Source of the DNA: Kiritimatiellia bacterium
GTDB taxonomy: Bacteria > Verrucomicrobiota > Kiritimatiellia > RFP12 > UBA1067
NCBI GenBank assembly: GCA_024405255.1
Contig: JAKSOY010000019.1
Span: 1 to 33,359, forward strand
DNA: 33,359 nucleotides
Direction: 5' to 3'
How positions within the stretch are numbered: the stretch's first letter is position 1; every line of letters begins with the position of its first letter. A program made the position numbers and the translations under genes. The notes beneath the pieces are model-generated. The model was given only the letters and a program-made list of their open reading frames with translations, ran no database searches and was not told where the DNA came from. Positions 31,926 to 33,359 of the stretch are shown here, one piece after another.

Positions 31926-31970
31926 TTTAGAATTCTAAACTCTGCACTCTAAACTCTGCACTCTAAACTG
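31926..31970. repeat. 14-base tandem repeat and palindrome between dnaX and the dehydrogenase gene
   Basis: CTCTAAACTCTGCA is repeated 2.7 times (31933-31970, first base of the first copy changed). It is joined to a perfect 14-base palindrome TTTAGAATTCTAAA at 31926-31939 that overlaps the Shine-Dalgarno of the dehydrogenase gene. This could form an RNA hairpin that covers the ribosome-binding site. Confidence 0.7.
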
Positions 31971-33359
31971 TTAGGACATATCGGTGATCTGGGCACCCTT
32001 GAACATGCCAATGAAACTATTGAGCTTGGGATCGTCCATGATCTTCCGCTGTTCCTCTTGCGTGAGTACGTGCTTGGGGGCCTCGGCCTCCTTCGTCGGC
32101 GCCGGCGTGGAGACCGGTGCCGCCACTGATGTCGGAGCCGGGACGGAGGGAGCAGGCGCCGCCGCAACGGCAGGCGCGGGAGCCGGTGCCGCCGGCGGAA
32201 CCGGCGCAGCACCAGCCGGCGCGACGGGTCCGCGCAAGGCACGCACCGCGCGCATCAGCTCTTCAATACTCGCCACCGTCGCAATCCGCGAGGCACGGAT
32301 GAGCGTAATCTCGATCAATGTCCGTACGCTCAACACATAACGCAACTTGTCCTCCATCGTCGCCAGCTGGTCGACGACACGAAAGATCCGCGACGCATCG
32401 CACATCTTGGCCTGTTCACACAGGGTCTTGATCTGGTCGGGCGTCGCCTCGATGCCGGCGGCATTAGCCCCCAGCGTCTGACAGACGAGCAGATTGCGGA
32501 AATGCTGCAGCAGTTCGCCTGCAAGACGGCGCATGTTCTTACCGGCCGAATCAAAGGTCTCGACGCTGCGCAGGATCGTCGCCGCATCGCCTTTGAGAAT
32601 CGCCCCGGACAGATCCTCCAGCGCCGCACGCGAGACGAGTCCGAACACGCCCAAAGCGTCTTCTTCCGTGATCTTGTCGCCCTTGAAAGAAATGAGCTGG
32701 TCGAGCGAACTGAGCGCATCGCGCATGCCGCCTTCCGCACCGCGGGCAATGGCCAGGAGCGCATCCTCTTCGGCCGTAATGCCTTCCTGCTCGCAGATGT
32801 GGCGCAGACGCCCCGCGATCTGGTGCGTCTGGATGCGACGCAGGTCGAAACGCTGGCAACGCGAAATGATCGTCGCCAGCAGCTTGTCGCCTTCGGTCGT
32901 CGCGAAAATGAACTTCACGTACGGCGGCGGTTCCTCGAGGGTCTTGAGGAGCGCGTTCCAGGCCGCGTTCGTGAGCATATGACATTCGTCGATAATAAAG
33001 ATCTTGTATTTGGACGCCACCGGCTTGAACTGGACGGCATCCATGATCGGTTTGACATCCTCGACTTTATTGTGGCTCGCCGCATCGAGTTCTGTCACGT
33101 CGATCGACCGACCCGCCGCGATCTGCCGGCAGTTTTCACATTCGCCACAAGGTTCGACGCCCTTCGGATTCGTACAATTGAGCGCCTTTGCGAGGATACG
33201 CGAGGTCGTCGTCTTGCCGATACCGCGCGGCCCGATGAACAGATAGGCATTGGCGATGCGCCCGCTTTCAATGGCGTTGCGCAACGTGCGAACGACATGC
33301 TCCTGCCCCACCATGTCGCTGAAGTTCATCGGACGGTACTTCAACGGCAACGCAATATG
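31971..33359 (-). CDS. dnaX: DNA polymerase III gamma/tau subunit DnaX (5' end outside window)
   Basis: The clamp-loader ATPase. Seen: 'LPLKYRPMNFSDMVGQEHVV', Walker A 'GPRGIGKTT', the zinc-binding cysteines in 'CTNPKGVEPCGECENC', Walker B 'IIDECHMLT', and sensor 1/arginine finger 'ISRCQRFDLRR'. Domain III follows, then an Ala/Pro linker (PPAAPAPAPAVAAAPAP...) and a short end 'NSFIGMFKGAQITDMS' like the end of other tau proteins. The frame continues upstream of the TTG at 33350 as HIA and is open to the window edge; the usual 'YxALARKYRP' opening suggests that only a few codons are missing. The region between linker and end is much shorter than in E. coli tau (643 residues), so it is gamma-like. 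Confidence 0.96.
   Translation of the reverse strand, partial: HIALPLKYRPMNFSDMVGQEHVVRTLRNAIESGRIANAYLFIGPRGIGKTTTSRILAKALNCTNPKGVEPCGECENCRQIAAGRSIDVTELDAASHNKVEDVKPIMDAVQFKPVASKYKIFIIDECHMLTNAAWNALLKTLEEPPPYVKFIFATTEGDKLLATIISRCQRFDLRRIQTHQIAGRLRHICEQEGITAEEDALLAIARGAEGGMRDALSSLDQLISFKGDKITEEDALGVFGLVSRAALEDLSGAILKGDAATILRSVETFDSAGKNMRRLAGELLQHFRNLLVCQTLGANAAGIEATPDQIKTLCEQAKMCDASRIFRVVDQLATMEDKLRYVLSVRTLIEITLIRASRIATVASIEELMRAVRALRGPVAPAGAAPVPPAAPAPAPAVAAAPAPSVPAPTSVAAPVSTPAPTKEAEAPKHVLTQEEQRKIMDDPKLNSFIGMFKGAQITDMS

Noticed and set aside
30174..31952. A 592-codon plus-strand open frame opposite the acyl-CoA dehydrogenase gene
   Set aside because: Composition of a high-GC antisense shadow; the minus-strand protein has clear family motifs.

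Overview
The window is a 33-kb bacterial chromosome segment in which every gene I can support lies on the minus strand, so transcription runs from high to low coordinates. Most of it is GC-rich housekeeping DNA. The combination of a roughly 2,400-residue secreted autotransporter-type beta-strand repeat protein, a DUF4838 protein, a GC-rich genome and a mix of Shine-Dalgarno and weakly led starts suggests a PVC-superphylum bacterium, most likely Kiritimatiellota/Verrucomicrobiota. This is inference: no rRNA or other taxonomic marker is present.

Right to centre (33359 to 21000): dnaX (5' end just outside the window) is followed by a large acyl-CoA dehydrogenase. Two small secreted proteins come next: a His/Gly-rich protein with a VVTTP pentapeptide tail, and an LTxxQ (CpxP/Spy-like) protein with its own terminator. 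A palindromic tandem-repeat array separates these from the giant PATR/PA14 surface protein, which has its own promoter and terminator.

Centre (21031 to 12964): a tightly packed operon runs GT-C glycosyltransferase, uppS, dxs, a membrane-anchored NERD protein, a tail-specific protease (Prc) and dapF. Several junctions overlap (ATGA, TGATG). It joins isoprenoid/undecaprenyl supply, envelope glycosylation, periplasmic proteolysis and diaminopimelate synthesis. A hairpin follows dapF.

Centre-left (12827 to 5123): fabD and fabG, then acpP from its own promoter, form a fatty-acid synthesis block. A hairpin follows acpP, then ruvB, dnaB, a secreted DUF4838 protein and an M19 dipeptidase.

Left end (about 5000 to 1): a visibly AT-richer accessory segment. 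From its promoter it reads: the 5' remnant of a DUF4007 gene (52 codons, then out of frame), a DUF1016/YhcG-family gene whose PDDEXK catalytic core has been cleanly removed, an AlbA_2/Schlafen-type ATPase-like regulator with duplicated C-terminal winged helices, an unrecognised 570-residue protein, and the first 28 codons of a gene that resembles the start of PAPS-reductase-like proteins. DUF4007 and PAPS-reductase-like genes are, from memory, companions in DNA-modification/defence islands. This stretch is the best candidate for an unusual or remodelled defence system, though parts of it are clearly decayed.
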